64,000 nucleotides of DNA. Origin: Bacteroides faecium. GTDB lineage: Bacteria > Bacteroidota > Bacteroidia > Bacteroidales > Bacteroidaceae. The first letter of the stretch is position 1. The number at the start of each line of letters is the position of its first letter. Below are positions 17,955 through 26,558 of this stretch, one piece after another. Position numbers and translations under genes: made by a program. The DNA lies in assembly GCF_012113595.1 (NCBI RefSeq), contig NZ_CP050831.1, positions 1,240,001-1,304,000 on the forward strand. The letters run 5' to 3'. The notes beneath the pieces are model-generated. The model had not been told where the DNA came from and did no database searches. It saw only the letters and a list, made by a program, of their open reading frames with translations.

Positions 17955-17984
17955 CCGTAATTATTACGATGGTAATAATTACGG
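17955..17984. repeat. Perfect 13-bp inverted repeat (hairpin)
   Basis: CCGTAATTATTAC and its exact complement are separated by GATG. Too AT-rich for a strong intrinsic terminator and with no T-run after it; it could be a 5' stabilizing hairpin for the next mRNA or a protein-binding palindrome. The bases 17985-18112 up to the ATPase start show only short, stop-broken frames. Confidence 0.6.
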
Positions 17985-18112
17985 CAGTAATAATTCGTTG
18001 GACAATAATTAGAAAGAATGTCCACAAGCTATCACCCTGCTTAAATTATCCTTTGGTGAAATTGAGGATATAAGAAAAGATATGTAAGAACTATTAAACA
18101 GAGAAGAAGGCA

Positions 18113-19441
18113 ATGAAATTTTATAATAGAGAAAAAGAATTAGACGCACTGAATAAAGTAAGGGAGCTATCCTTCAATAACCACTCGATGTTTACTGTGT
18201 TGACTGGTAGACGCCGGATTGGAAAAACTCTTCTAATAAAGAAGAGTTGTGACGGCACTCCTACTGTCTATTTGTTCGTTTCCCGAAGCAACGAGGCAGC
18301 TTTGTGCCGAAGTTATGTTGATGAGATCAGGACTGCATTGAATGTTTTCGTACCGGAGGGAATAAATACTTTTTCAGATATTTTTCAGTACCTGATGGAT
18401 ACTGGTACGCGAATGAAATTCAACCTGGTAATAGATGAGTTTCAAGAATTCTTTTTTATCAATCCTGAAGTTTACAGTAAAATGCAAAACATCTGGGATG
18501 AATATCGCCTGAAATCAAATGTTAATCTAGTGGTGAGTGGTTCTGTATATACCTTGATAACAAAGATTTTCAAAGACGAGAAAGAACCTTTATTCGGTCG
18601 TGCAGATCGAATACTAAAACTGATGCCTTTTACCACATCGGTCTTGAAAGAGATTCTGGCTGACTATGCCGGAGAGTGCTCCAATGAGGAACTATTGGCA
18701 CTCTACACGTTCACCGGTGGTGTTCCCAAATACGTTGAAATGATTATAGACAACGGAGACTATTCGATTCAAGGGATGGTTAATTTTATGATAAAGCAAG
18801 ATTCTCCCTTCCTCACTGAAGGCAAAAATCTGCTAATTCAAGAATTAGGAAAACAGTATGGAAACTATTTTTCAATACTTACGTTTATAGCCAACGGTAA
18901 TACAACCATTTCAGAAATGGAGAGTATGATGGGTAATATTAGTCTGTCAGGGCAACTGAAACGTTTGGAAGAAGATTATGAGATTATCAGAAAGAAGCGT
19001 CCTATTTTTGCCAAAGATGCCACAAAAAATGTCAGATATGAAATCTCAGACATATTCTTGCGGTTCTGGTTCCGTTATTTTATAAAGTATCAGAAACTAA
19101 TCGAATTGCAGAATTATAAGGTTCTAAGTGAAATCATTATAAATGATTTCCCGACATATTCCGGTGAAACATTAGAAAAGTATTTCCGCCAGAAGATGAT
19201 CGAAAGCCAGGAGTTTATTGATATTGGTTCATGGTGGGCCGGAAAGAATAATACAGATCAAAACGAGATCGACATTATTGGCATTTATTCTGATTCCAAA
19301 CGTGCATTAGTGGCCGAAGTGAAACGGCAACGTAAGAACTTCAAACCGGAGTTACTTCAGCAAAAGATAGAATTCATTCGTACTAAAATCCTGTCTAAAT
19401 ATGAGATAGAAAGTCGCTGCTTTAGTATGGAAGATATGTAG
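18113..19441 (+). CDS. Orphan AAA family ATPase with DUF234-type C-terminus
   Basis: A 442-residue protein. Residues about 1-230 are an archaeal-type ATPase domain (ATPase_2): FYNREKELDAL at the start, Walker A T-G-R-R-R-I-G-K-T (about 31-39), Walker B LVIDEFQEF (about 105) and a GGVPKYVEM sensor-2-like segment. The C-terminal third has the DUF234 look, with the F-W-F-R-Y-F motif and a restriction-nuclease-like segment (EIDIIGIYSDSKRALVAEVKRQ) in which D, E and K could form a PD-(D/E)xK site. Such genes are very common, single and of unknown job in Bacteroides and archaea. Two relatives lie nearby at 20032-21354 and 36503-37636. Domain call is firm, function is not. Confidence 0.85.
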   Translation: MKFYNREKELDALNKVRELSFNNHSMFTVLTGRRRIGKTLLIKKSCDGTPTVYLFVSRSNEAALCRSYVDEIRTALNVFVPEGINTFSDIFQYLMDTGTRMKFNLVIDEFQEFFFINPEVYSKMQNIWDEYRLKSNVNLVVSGSVYTLITKIFKDEKEPLFGRADRILKLMPFTTSVLKEILADYAGECSNEELLALYTFTGGVPKYVEMIIDNGDYSIQGMVNFMIKQDSPFLTEGKNLLIQELGKQYGNYFSILTFIANGNTTISEMESMMGNISLSGQLKRLEEDYEIIRKKRPIFAKDATKNVRYEISDIFLRFWFRYFIKYQKLIELQNYKVLSEIIINDFPTYSGETLEKYFRQKMIESQEFIDIGSWWAGKNNTDQNEIDIIGIYSDSKRALVAEVKRQRKNFKPELLQQKIEFIRTKILSKYEIESRCFSMEDM

Positions 19442-20031
19442 TACTATTGGAAAAAGAACCTGGTATCCTAACAGGATTTCGATGTTCTATTTTTCATATT
19501 CCGCAGGGAAGTAACCAGTTAAAAAGTAACGAACCAGAAAATAAACTGCATAAATAAATGCATGAGCATGCAAAAAGATAGTCCAATATTGCATAAAATC
19601 AAACAGGATATGCATCTTTCTCTATTCGGAAACCGTTCATTTCTTTAAAACCAACGAAGTGTTCCTCGGTGTGCATCGACTTGTTCCTCACCGGGGAAGC
19701 TATCGTTTCCCGGTGAGGAAGATAAAAATGGGCTATTAAGAAGCTTTTTCTCTCTAGTTTATCATAATATATCGGAAAGAAAAAAACAATAAAATGATTT
19801 ATTATTCGGATATTTACTCTCCGAATAACAAAAATAGTCGAGAAACGATTACAGTTTGATTAGTATATTCTCAAAAAAGCAGAAAGAAAGAATCACATAA
19901 CAACAAATACATGACATTTTCCTGCTTCTCTTTACCAAGCTGCAATTCACGTCCTTCTCCGATGATTAAATATTCCTTTTTTAAGAATCATCGTTTTTTA
20001 AGAAGGATACTGATTTCTTCAAAAAGCTCTT
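19442..20031. other. Intergenic stretch between converging ATPase genes
   Basis: About 590 bp between two genes that end facing each other. The only clear structure is the hairpin at 19684-19720. The rest is AT-rich with no convincing reading frame; nothing else is recognised. Confidence 0.5.
19684..19720. terminator. Hairpin between converging genes (probable terminator)
   Basis: Two 15-base arms (19684-19698 and 19706-19720; TTCCTCACCGGGGAA against its near-perfect complement, one G-T pair) enclose a 7-base loop. The stem is GC-rich and lies between two convergent genes, which fits a bidirectional terminator, though no strong T-run follows on either strand. Confidence 0.55.
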
Positions 20032-21354
20032 TCAACTTTTATCCTTCAATAGTTCTTTTGTCTTATCCGCCAAAAACAGAGGAATATTAATCAAATTACC
20101 ATCCTGTTTCAAATTTAGCATTGAGTACCGAATCCGACAAGCGGGCTGAAAAAGTTTCTCATACTGAATCAAACTTTTACCTGTTATACTTTGGTCTGCT
20201 TTCACTTCTATCGGATAAATATGATTGCCATATTGAAGTAGAAAATCCACCTCAGCCTTATTACCGGAAGTCCAATACCTGAAAGATGCCTGGAACTGCG
20301 CCGTAAGACTCTGCAATACATAATTTTCTGCCAAAGCTCCCTTATATTCCGTATATCCGGGGGTAGACAGAAGCAAAACACTTGCGTCCAACTCTGACAA
20401 CAGTCTCAACAGTCCTACATCTAATGCGTAAAGTTTAAATGTACTCAAATCATCATACGCTTTCAATGGCAATTTGGGTGACTTACTCAATACAACCTTA
20501 TTGATAAGTCCCGCCTGCTCCAACCACAGAATAGCATCTTCATACTCACGGGCACGGGCGCCCGGGCGTACTAACTGATAAACAAATTTACGATTTTCCT
20601 TTGCCAATTGTGAAGGCAGGGAATTCCATACATAATTGATGCGGGGAGCTAATGCCGGCGTAGTATGTTTTACAAAATCCAATGCATAATCATTCAAGAT
20701 ATCCCGAAGTGCCGAATCCACTTTCTCCATATCATTGAAGTCAATCATCAGAGTAGCAGGTTCGGGCATACCGCCACAGATGGAATAGGCAATAAATGAC
20801 TCCCGCAACTTATCAAAAAATATCTGAGGAAGAGGAGCTATCTCCTTAATGGAACACATATACTCATACATGTTCGGGTCTTTTGTCTTCAGAAACTCCG
20901 TATAAGTAAGCGGATACATGGACAAATGATTTACCTTTCCCACCGGAAAGGAATTACCGATATGATTCAAATAAATACCTAACAAAGAGCCTGCACAAGC
21001 TACCGCATACTCGGGAGCTTCCTCACAAAAATATTTCAATGCATTCAGTGCCTCATTACACTCCTGAATCTCATCCAATATGAGTAAAGTCGTTTGAGGA
21101 TTGATTTTCCTTCCATGCAAAAAAGACAACTGCTGAATGATTCGCCCAGGGTCTTTAGTCGTTTTAAAGATATCACAAAGTCCACTTTCATCCTTATCCA
21201 AACTAAAATAAGCAACATCCTCGAAATATTCTTTCCCAAAATATTTCAGAGCCCATGTTTTTCCCACTTGACGAGCCCCATGAATAACGAGCGGCTTCCT
21301 GTTCGCATCTATTTTCCATGCTGCCAATTGCTTAATAATATCTCTTTCAAACAT
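20032..21354 (-). CDS. Orphan AAA ATPase with DUF4143 C-terminal domain
   Basis: A 440-residue protein of the widespread AAA_14/DUF4143 class. Walker A is in V-I-H-G-A-R-Q-V-G-K-T (about 23-33), Walker B in TLLILDEIQECNEAL (about 90-104), and the AAA_14 landmarks AVACAGSLLGI and LTYTEFL follow. The C-terminal DUF4143 half (about 200-400) contains ALDVGLLRLL and the nuclease-like segment KAEVDFLLQYGNHIYPIEVKAD, where D, E and K may form a PD-(D/E)xK active site. No partner gene is attached. The function of these abundant orphan ATPases is not established. Confidence 0.87.
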   Translation of the reverse strand: MFERDIIKQLAAWKIDANRKPLVIHGARQVGKTWALKYFGKEYFEDVAYFSLDKDESGLCDIFKTTKDPGRIIQQLSFLHGRKINPQTTLLILDEIQECNEALNALKYFCEEAPEYAVACAGSLLGIYLNHIGNSFPVGKVNHLSMYPLTYTEFLKTKDPNMYEYMCSIKEIAPLPQIFFDKLRESFIAYSICGGMPEPATLMIDFNDMEKVDSALRDILNDYALDFVKHTTPALAPRINYVWNSLPSQLAKENRKFVYQLVRPGARAREYEDAILWLEQAGLINKVVLSKSPKLPLKAYDDLSTFKLYALDVGLLRLLSELDASVLLLSTPGYTEYKGALAENYVLQSLTAQFQASFRYWTSGNKAEVDFLLQYGNHIYPIEVKADQSITGKSLIQYEKLFQPACRIRYSMLNLKQDGNLINIPLFLADKTKELLKDKS

Positions 21355-21371
21355 AATGAATCACATTTTTG

Positions 21372-21407
21372 ATATCAGAAACGTGAGAATCCACACATTT
21401 CTGATAT
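21372..21407. repeat. Inverted repeat upstream of the DUF4143 ATPase gene
   Basis: ATATCAGAAA (21372-21381) and TTTCTGATAT (21398-21407), spaced by 16 bp, 18 bp upstream of the ATPase start codon. Position suggests an operator or a leader hairpin. Confidence 0.45.
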
Positions 21408-21458
21408 GAATTTCGTGCGAATATACACATTATCAATATAAAAACAATGAGAAAACAC

Positions 21459-21473
21459 CTAAAAACATAGGCA
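21459..21473. repeat. 15-bp repeat CTAAAAACATAGGCA, copy 1
   Basis: The same 15 bases recur at 22464-22478, so the two copies flank the hypothetical gene 21681-22457; a degenerate third form is seen near 23803-23817 just after the acyltransferase gene. Possibly traces of duplicated 3' flanks; meaning unknown. Confidence 0.35.
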
Positions 21474-21542
21474 AACTAACCTCGAAAAACATTTCCATTG
21501 ATGAACACTTGCTTTAAACTTCTACGAATCTAAATGTTTTCA

Positions 21543-21573
21543 ATTGTAAATAAATGATTTATTATTAGCTTTG
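21543..21573 (+). promoter_or_regulatory. Putative promoter for the hypothetical gene at 21681
   Basis: ATTG at 21543-21546, a 19-bp spacer and TAGCTTTG at 21566-21573 fit the Bacteroides promoter pattern with one mismatch in the -33 box. It leaves a leader of about 100 nt. Confidence 0.5.
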
Positions 21574-21680
21574 CAAGAATTAAATTCTGAATTATCGGGA
21601 CTGTATGTAAGGGAACTCGCATATACAGTTCTTAATAGGTGAAGCAGTGGAAACGTTGCTGACTGATCTACATAATAAAG

Positions 21681-22457
21681 ATGAAAGTTATGAGACGAAC
21701 CATATTTCTGTTCTTGCTAGTTCTGTGCGGATGTTATCTGAAGGCACAAGATGAAATCCTGACTTTAAACAATTTAAAGCAGAAAAATATCGCACATCTG
21801 TTTGCCTCTGAAACAATTATTGCCGAAGACACAGATACTCTTACCCGCACTGAACCTTTAGGGTTTATCGGTGAGAATTACCAAAGGTTCTATATCCATT
21901 ATCTCACAGTAGAAAAAGGTGAAACGAACCCATTATGCTACCGTGTTACAGGTAAAACACGAGTAAAAGATAATATTTGTGATTTCACAGGAGAGATTAT
22001 CCTTGACAGTATCATCCATCATAATATTAATGAGAATGAATATCATGGTTCCGGTTTTTCTGACGCAGGAATTATCTACGGACATTATACATTCCGAGAG
22101 GATAAAACACAAAAAGGTACAGGTATATTTAACGGAAAAGTCTCTGTGAATTATTACCAGAAAAAAGGTAACCTATATTATGATGCCTATATGTTTATGG
22201 CCGATGGATATGATAACTGCCAATATGAGGGTGTATGGAAAAGCTATAAAACCAGTAAAGAGAAAATCTGCAACTGGGGAGATTATCGTATTCCCAATAG
22301 TGGTGATTTAGATGAAGGATGTGGCGAATTTATACCTCAAGGAAAGTATGCCGGATTTGGATGGATGAGTTATATTCTAAGCCAAGCAATACCTTATAAC
22401 AGTGATTACGAAAAGAACCCGGTTTATATAGAAGAAAATCGTGAATGGTGGAAATAA
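21681..22457 (+). CDS. Secreted hypothetical protein
   Basis: A 258-residue protein not recognised as a known family. The N-terminus is a signal peptide (LFLLVLCGCYLKAQ; there is an LCGC lipobox-like tetrad, but a SPaseI site after KAQ fits equally). The mature part is beta-rich with aromatic-dense phrases (ITGTFRED-like YGHYTFREDK, YYDAYMFMADGYDNCQYEGVWKSY), resembling proteins that report or model toolbox-type beta strands, without catalytic motifs. The start could be the fourth codon (MRR). It is monocistronic between palindromic sequences, in the patchy accessory stretch. Confidence 0.7.
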   Translation: MKVMRRTIFLFLLVLCGCYLKAQDEILTLNNLKQKNIAHLFASETIIAEDTDTLTRTEPLGFIGENYQRFYIHYLTVEKGETNPLCYRVTGKTRVKDNICDFTGEIILDSIIHHNINENEYHGSGFSDAGIIYGHYTFREDKTQKGTGIFNGKVSVNYYQKKGNLYYDAYMFMADGYDNCQYEGVWKSYKTSKEKICNWGDYRIPNSGDLDEGCGEFIPQGKYAGFGWMSYILSQAIPYNSDYEKNPVYIEENREWWK

Positions 22458-22463
22458 AACTAT

Positions 22464-22478
22464 CTAAAAACATAGGCA
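22464..22478. repeat. 15-bp repeat CTAAAAACATAGGCA, copy 2
   Basis: Exact second copy of 21459-21473, starting 7 bp after the stop of the hypothetical gene. Confidence 0.35.
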
Positions 22479-22564
22479 GAAACAATTTCGACGAGAATAA
22501 TGCCATTCTCTTGATACTGAGACTTTTCTGCTCATTATTTTCTTCCACAATAGTTGGTTCTCAG

Positions 22565-22650
22565 GGTATTAATACTTGAGTTGCCAAGTATTAACAGTTG
22601 ACCTGTCAGCTATTAACTGCTGAGAAGTCAGGTATTAATACTTGGCAACT
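22565..22650. repeat. Compound palindrome with 16-bp perfect arms
   Basis: AGTTGCCAAGTATTAA at 22579-22594 is the exact complement of 22635-22650. In addition GGTATTAATACTTG occurs as a direct repeat (22565-22578 and 22631-22644), and the core between the arms contains further TATTAA and GTCAG phrases. The whole could fold into a large hairpin; it follows a gene end and may terminate transcription, but there is no T-run. Confidence 0.6.
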
Positions 22651-22756
22651 GACAAATTAGGACTTAATAAATAGACTAGTAACAGATGAAAGAATAGGTT
22701 GAAAAAGCCAGCAGACGCAGTTGCGACAATCAGTTTGCCAACAGCCGCCTTGCTTA

Positions 22757-22968
22757 GTTAAAAAGCAATCATAACCTTCCCATCAATGCCTTTATCAGGT
22801 ATCCGCACGCTACACATACCGTTTTCTTTATTCCAACTCCATAAGTACAGATTTCGTATCATTCTCTAAATATTCTTCGAATCGTTTTCCGACAGTAGTA
22901 ATCTGATTATGGACGGGCGGTCATTGGTTAATGGTCATCTTTCCATCCGTAGAAGAAACAGTGGCTCC
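22757..22968 (-). pseudogene. Decayed relic: GH31 3' end fused to a GH66 fragment
   Basis: Bases about 22757-22876 are closely similar to 24019-24137, the C-terminal end of the GH31 gene, including the phrase coding W-S-W-D-K-E-T-G. From about 22877 the similarity switches to 26824-26915, an internal stretch of the GH66 gene. The relic has an extra base near 22850 and many substitutions and cannot encode a working protein. It looks like what is left after a deletion that joined the end of one PUL enzyme gene to the middle of the next in a duplicated copy. The direction is the same as in the intact PUL. Confidence 0.8.
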
Positions 22969-23075
22969 ATCCGTGCAGAAAAATCTGCTTTTTTCGTATA
23001 TTTGGAGACGTAAAATAAAAACTCGTATCAGTAAAGATACAAATGACGAATACAGACTCTAAAATTTAGAATGAC

Positions 23076-23813
23076 ATGAAACATTTTGATGGACAGAACA
23101 ATGAACTTACAATCATTTTCCCGCATAATAAGATTGATTGTATTTCTTCTCAGAATGAAAAGTTCAATAAGATTATTAACCAAGCCAACATCACGGTCAC
23201 CGGAAACAACAATCGTATTTCGATATATTCCGACTCCGAAGACAGTGCAGAAGAATTACTGCTTAGTGATGGATTTCTTCTGATTGTAAAAGGTGATAAC
23301 AATGTCGTGAATATAGGAACAATCCTATTACGCTATTCTACCATACTAGGCATGACGGGTTTGAAACTTATCATCGGGCAGCTACCGGGCTTGGGGGCAG
23401 GTGTTTCGAGAGTAGCCAACAACTGCCGGGTAGATATCGGAAACCGCGTAGTAATCAATGGTGTTACACTATATTTGCAAGAAGATGACTCACACGTAAG
23501 TATCGGAGACGATAGTCAGTTAAGTTGGGGCATTGATATATGGTGTACAGATGCACATACGATAACGAATTTAGAGGGTGAGCCGATAAATTTTGCCAAG
23601 AGCATAGAAATCGGCAAACATGTATGGATAGGGAAAGACGCCAAAGTTGGCAAGAATACAAAAATATCCGACAACAGTATTGTGGGTTGGGGAAGTATCG
23701 TAACAAAAGAATTTAATGAAACGAATGTGATTATTGCAGGTACTCCGGCCAAAATAGTAAAAAGAGGGATTAATTGGGATCGCAGGTGTATCAATAAGTA
23801 TTTAAAACCATAG
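23076..23813 (+). CDS. Hexapeptide-repeat (LbH) O-acyltransferase
   Basis: A 245-residue left-handed beta-helix acyltransferase of the maltose/galactoside acetyltransferase type. The catalytic region reads D-I-W-C-T-D-A-H-T-I (His about 165), followed by hexapeptide turns K-S-I-E-I-G-K-H-V-W-I-G, A-K-V-G-K-N-T-K-I, N-S-I-V-G-W-G-S-I-V-T-K and the closing V-I-I-A-G-T-P-A-K-I-V-K-R, which is the standard end of this fold. The N-terminal 100 residues are also beta-helix-like (ITVTGNNNRISI) but more degenerate. Likely acetyl-CoA dependent modification of a sugar; such genes usually belong to surface polysaccharide clusters, none of which is present here. It is monocistronic. Confidence 0.85.
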   Translation: MKHFDGQNNELTIIFPHNKIDCISSQNEKFNKIINQANITVTGNNNRISIYSDSEDSAEELLLSDGFLLIVKGDNNVVNIGTILLRYSTILGMTGLKLIIGQLPGLGAGVSRVANNCRVDIGNRVVINGVTLYLQEDDSHVSIGDDSQLSWGIDIWCTDAHTITNLEGEPINFAKSIEIGKHVWIGKDAKVGKNTKISDNSIVGWGSIVTKEFNETNVIIAGTPAKIVKRGINWDRRCINKYLKP

Positions 23814-23901
23814 GCAAAGCAACCAAAAAATGAGTACAACATTCGGAAAATTGTTCATGCGCAGATGAGTATATATATCCAGTCTGGTGGACCTATATAT
23901 A

Positions 23902-23933
23902 CAGCGTGATGGGCATATATACCCATCACGCTG
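23902..23933. terminator. Bidirectional hairpin between acyltransferase and GH31 genes
   Basis: CAGCGTGATGGG and its exact complement (12-bp arms) with an 8-base loop, flanked on both sides by TATATA tracts that can extend the stem. It lies between two convergent genes and most likely ends both transcripts. Confidence 0.65.
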
Positions 23934-24011
23934 AATATATATGCCCAATAAACAGGAAATATATCACTGATAAACAGTGAATCTACTTTCTATGATTCAT
24001 GTCTGTTCTTA

Positions 24012-26558
24012 CTATTTAAAGGTAATCATAATTTGTTTATTATCCCCCTTATCGGGTATTCTCACACTATATACACCGGTTTCTTTATCCCAACTCCATA
24101 GTACAGATTCCGTATCATTCTCCAAATCTTCTTCCAAACGTTCCGGTTTGACTTTCTTTATTTTCTTTCCTTTGACAGTTACCTCTTTCGGAGCTTTCGC
24201 AGAATAAATGCGAAACAGGAGATTTCTTGGTCCGGGGACGGTGTAGCCTTTTCCTTCGCGAGCGGAAACAGTAAGCTCATAGCCATTCGACAGGGTGCGG
24301 CATATAACGGGAGCTTTTGCAAACTCGTCATGTTGGTATCCCAGGTCTTCTCCTTCGTCCTCGTAGAGAGTAAAACTCGCCTGTGCACCTTCCTGTGCCG
24401 GAAAGACTTCAAAAGTAAGGGGATATACCAGTTTCTCATGGGTGTAGTTCATTACAGGCATGGTAGGTATAATAGAACCTTGCTTTACAAACATCGGGAT
24501 ACACGATAAGGGAGCATCGACGGTAGTCCATTGCTCACCGGTATAAACCGTCTGCTTGTTGTTATAGTCAATCCATGTACCTTCGGGCAGGTAGACGTTC
24601 TTTGTACGGGCACCTTTCTTTACGACGGGGGCTATTAATAATTCACGGCCGAATAAGAACTGGGCATCCGTGGAGAAGGTTTCCGTATCCGTCGGATATT
24701 CTAGGAAAAGAGGACGCATGACAGGCAATCCCGTATCGTAAGCTTCGCGGGCGTAGGTGTAGATATATGGTAGTAGACGATATTTCTGTTCGATGGCGGC
24801 TTTCGCGTTCTTTTCCGCTTCCGGTCCGAATAGCCAGGGTTCTACTGCGTTGTCCCCTTCGTGGTGAATACGGCTCAAGGGGTTGAAAGCACCGAATTGC
24901 ACCCAACGGATATAAAGCTCTGCCATAGCGGGATAATCTTCGATGTCTCCGCAATAGCCTGTGATATCACAAGTAGAAAACGGGATTAGTCCCAAGCCGG
25001 CGGAAAGCATTACGGGAATCTGATTGGCTAGCTGTCCCCAGCCTTGCAATACATCGTCTCCGTTGCCACAATCACCTGTCCAGCCGAAGGTATAACGCTG
25101 CAAACCTGCATAGGCGGCACGCGTCATTTGGAAAACACGGCGGTTCGGGTTTCTCTTTTCAAATTGCTCTTTTACCACTTTGTCCCAAGTCAGGCCGTAG
25201 ACGTTATGAATTTCATCGTGCATTCCCAGATGGTGCTGCATGACCAGACGTTCCGTTTGTTCTTCGTTGCTCCAGGCAGGTTCGCCCATATCCGTCCAAA
25301 AGCCGGAGATGCCGTCGTCGACAGGTTTCTGTTGATAAGTTCCCCACCAGTCGGCTACGGCAGGCAGGGTAAAGTCCACCACACCGCAGTTGCCACCCCA
25401 AGGCCAAGGCATATCGTAACTCTTGCCGTTCGTGCTGTCCTTTACGAAATAACCCAGGCGGTCTGCTTCTTCCCATTGCTTTTTATTAGCTTGGGAGATT
25501 ACCGGGTCTTGGGATACGATTACTTTGAAACCCATCTCTTTCAGGTCAGAGAGCATCTTCTTCGGATTCTCATAGTTCCCCTTCCGCCATTCGAAGTCCT
25601 GCAAATGTTCCGTCCAGCCGATGTCCTGATAGATAATGTCACAGGGAATTCCCCGTTTACGGTAGCCTTCGGCTATTTCGCGGGTTAACTTCTCGCTTGT
25701 CAGCAAGCCACGGCATTGCGCAAAGCCTAAAGCCCATTTCGGCGGCATGATAGGTTTTCCTGTCAGACCGACGTATTGACTGATGATTTCTTTGTAGTCT
25801 TTACCGAAGATAAAGTAATAAATCATTTCGCCGTCCGGGGCTTCGAAGCTGTAATAATCACGGCTTTCCGTGCCGAATTTGAATTCCGTTTTATACGTAT
25901 TATCCAGGAAGATGCCGTAGCGATAGCTGCTCATGAAGAAAGGAATGCTTTTGTAAAGCGGGTCTTCAGCTACGCTGTAACAAGGCTTGTCGCTATTCCA
26001 CATCTTATATGATTCTCCACGACGGTTCATCTTGCCCGCTTTCTCACCAAGTCCGAAGAAATGCTCGTCACGGCGGAGAACCTTATATTCCACTTTCCTT
26101 GTTCCTTCACTCACGTGCCCCTTGTCGGCATAGTCACTAAACAGGAGCTTCTGATACTTGTCGAATATTTGAAGGCTCATGGGTGATTTATTCACCCGGA
26201 TGCGCAGCTTCGGGGTGAATATTTCGTAGCAGGCTGCCTGCTCGTCCACATGAATCGCTCCAATCTCTTCCAGTTCCTCATTGATGACAGCAAAAGAAGC
26301 ATTCTTCCTCTGAAATCGCCCATCGGGCGAGAAGTATATTTTCACTACAGAAGGACTGCAAAGTTGCAGTTGCAAGGCGGCACTGTCCGCCAGGTGAAAA
26401 GTCACCCGGCGTCCCTGCTGCGAGAAAGAAGTACATGTTTTCGCACCATCAGTAGCCCAAAGCACTGAAAGAGGGAGAAAACAGGCCATTATCCATACTA
26501 TTATCCTGTTCATACCTATTATTCTGTTCAGATTCACAGTTTCCGCTTGTCTATTCAT
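24012..26558 (-). CDS. GH31 alpha-glucosidase of the dextran PUL
   Basis: An 848-residue glycoside hydrolase family 31 enzyme. The nucleophile is D423 in G-F-W-T-D-M-G-E-P and the acid/base D496 in F-G-W-T-G-D-C-G-N; upstream are the family phrases FFGLGEKAG and PPKWALGFAQCR. Domains: N-terminal beta-sandwich (about 50-265), TIM barrel (about 270-600), C-terminal beta domains with YEDEGED. It is expected to release glucose from isomalto-oligosaccharides produced by the adjacent dextranase. The first ATG overlaps the GH66 stop by 8 bp (ATGAATAG), suggesting coupling; a second ATG 15 codons on (26513) starts a cleaner signal peptide. Gene order matches the B. thetaiotaomicron dextran locus. Confidence 0.93.
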   Translation of the reverse strand: MNRQAETVNLNRIIGMNRIIVWIMACFLPLSVLWATDGAKTCTSFSQQGRRVTFHLADSAALQLQLCSPSVVKIYFSPDGRFQRKNASFAVINEELEEIGAIHVDEQAACYEIFTPKLRIRVNKSPMSLQIFDKYQKLLFSDYADKGHVSEGTRKVEYKVLRRDEHFFGLGEKAGKMNRRGESYKMWNSDKPCYSVAEDPLYKSIPFFMSSYRYGIFLDNTYKTEFKFGTESRDYYSFEAPDGEMIYYFIFGKDYKEIISQYVGLTGKPIMPPKWALGFAQCRGLLTSEKLTREIAEGYRKRGIPCDIIYQDIGWTEHLQDFEWRKGNYENPKKMLSDLKEMGFKVIVSQDPVISQANKKQWEEADRLGYFVKDSTNGKSYDMPWPWGGNCGVVDFTLPAVADWWGTYQQKPVDDGISGFWTDMGEPAWSNEEQTERLVMQHHLGMHDEIHNVYGLTWDKVVKEQFEKRNPNRRVFQMTRAAYAGLQRYTFGWTGDCGNGDDVLQGWGQLANQIPVMLSAGLGLIPFSTCDITGYCGDIEDYPAMAELYIRWVQFGAFNPLSRIHHEGDNAVEPWLFGPEAEKNAKAAIEQKYRLLPYIYTYAREAYDTGLPVMRPLFLEYPTDTETFSTDAQFLFGRELLIAPVVKKGARTKNVYLPEGTWIDYNNKQTVYTGEQWTTVDAPLSCIPMFVKQGSIIPTMPVMNYTHEKLVYPLTFEVFPAQEGAQASFTLYEDEGEDLGYQHDEFAKAPVICRTLSNGYELTVSAREGKGYTVPGPRNLLFRIYSAKAPKEVTVKGKKIKKVKPERLEEDLENDTESVLWSWDKETGVYSVRIPDKGDNKQIMITFK

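Noticed and set aside
18004..18087. Short frame ending in DIRKDM before the ATPase gene as a toxin-antitoxin relic
   Set aside because: Only about 24 codons without a start or partner gene; similarity to an antitoxin tail could not be supported.
18113..21354. The two converging ATPase genes as one defence system
   Set aside because: They face opposite directions, have separate flanking palindromes and belong to common orphan families; nothing ties them together beyond proximity.
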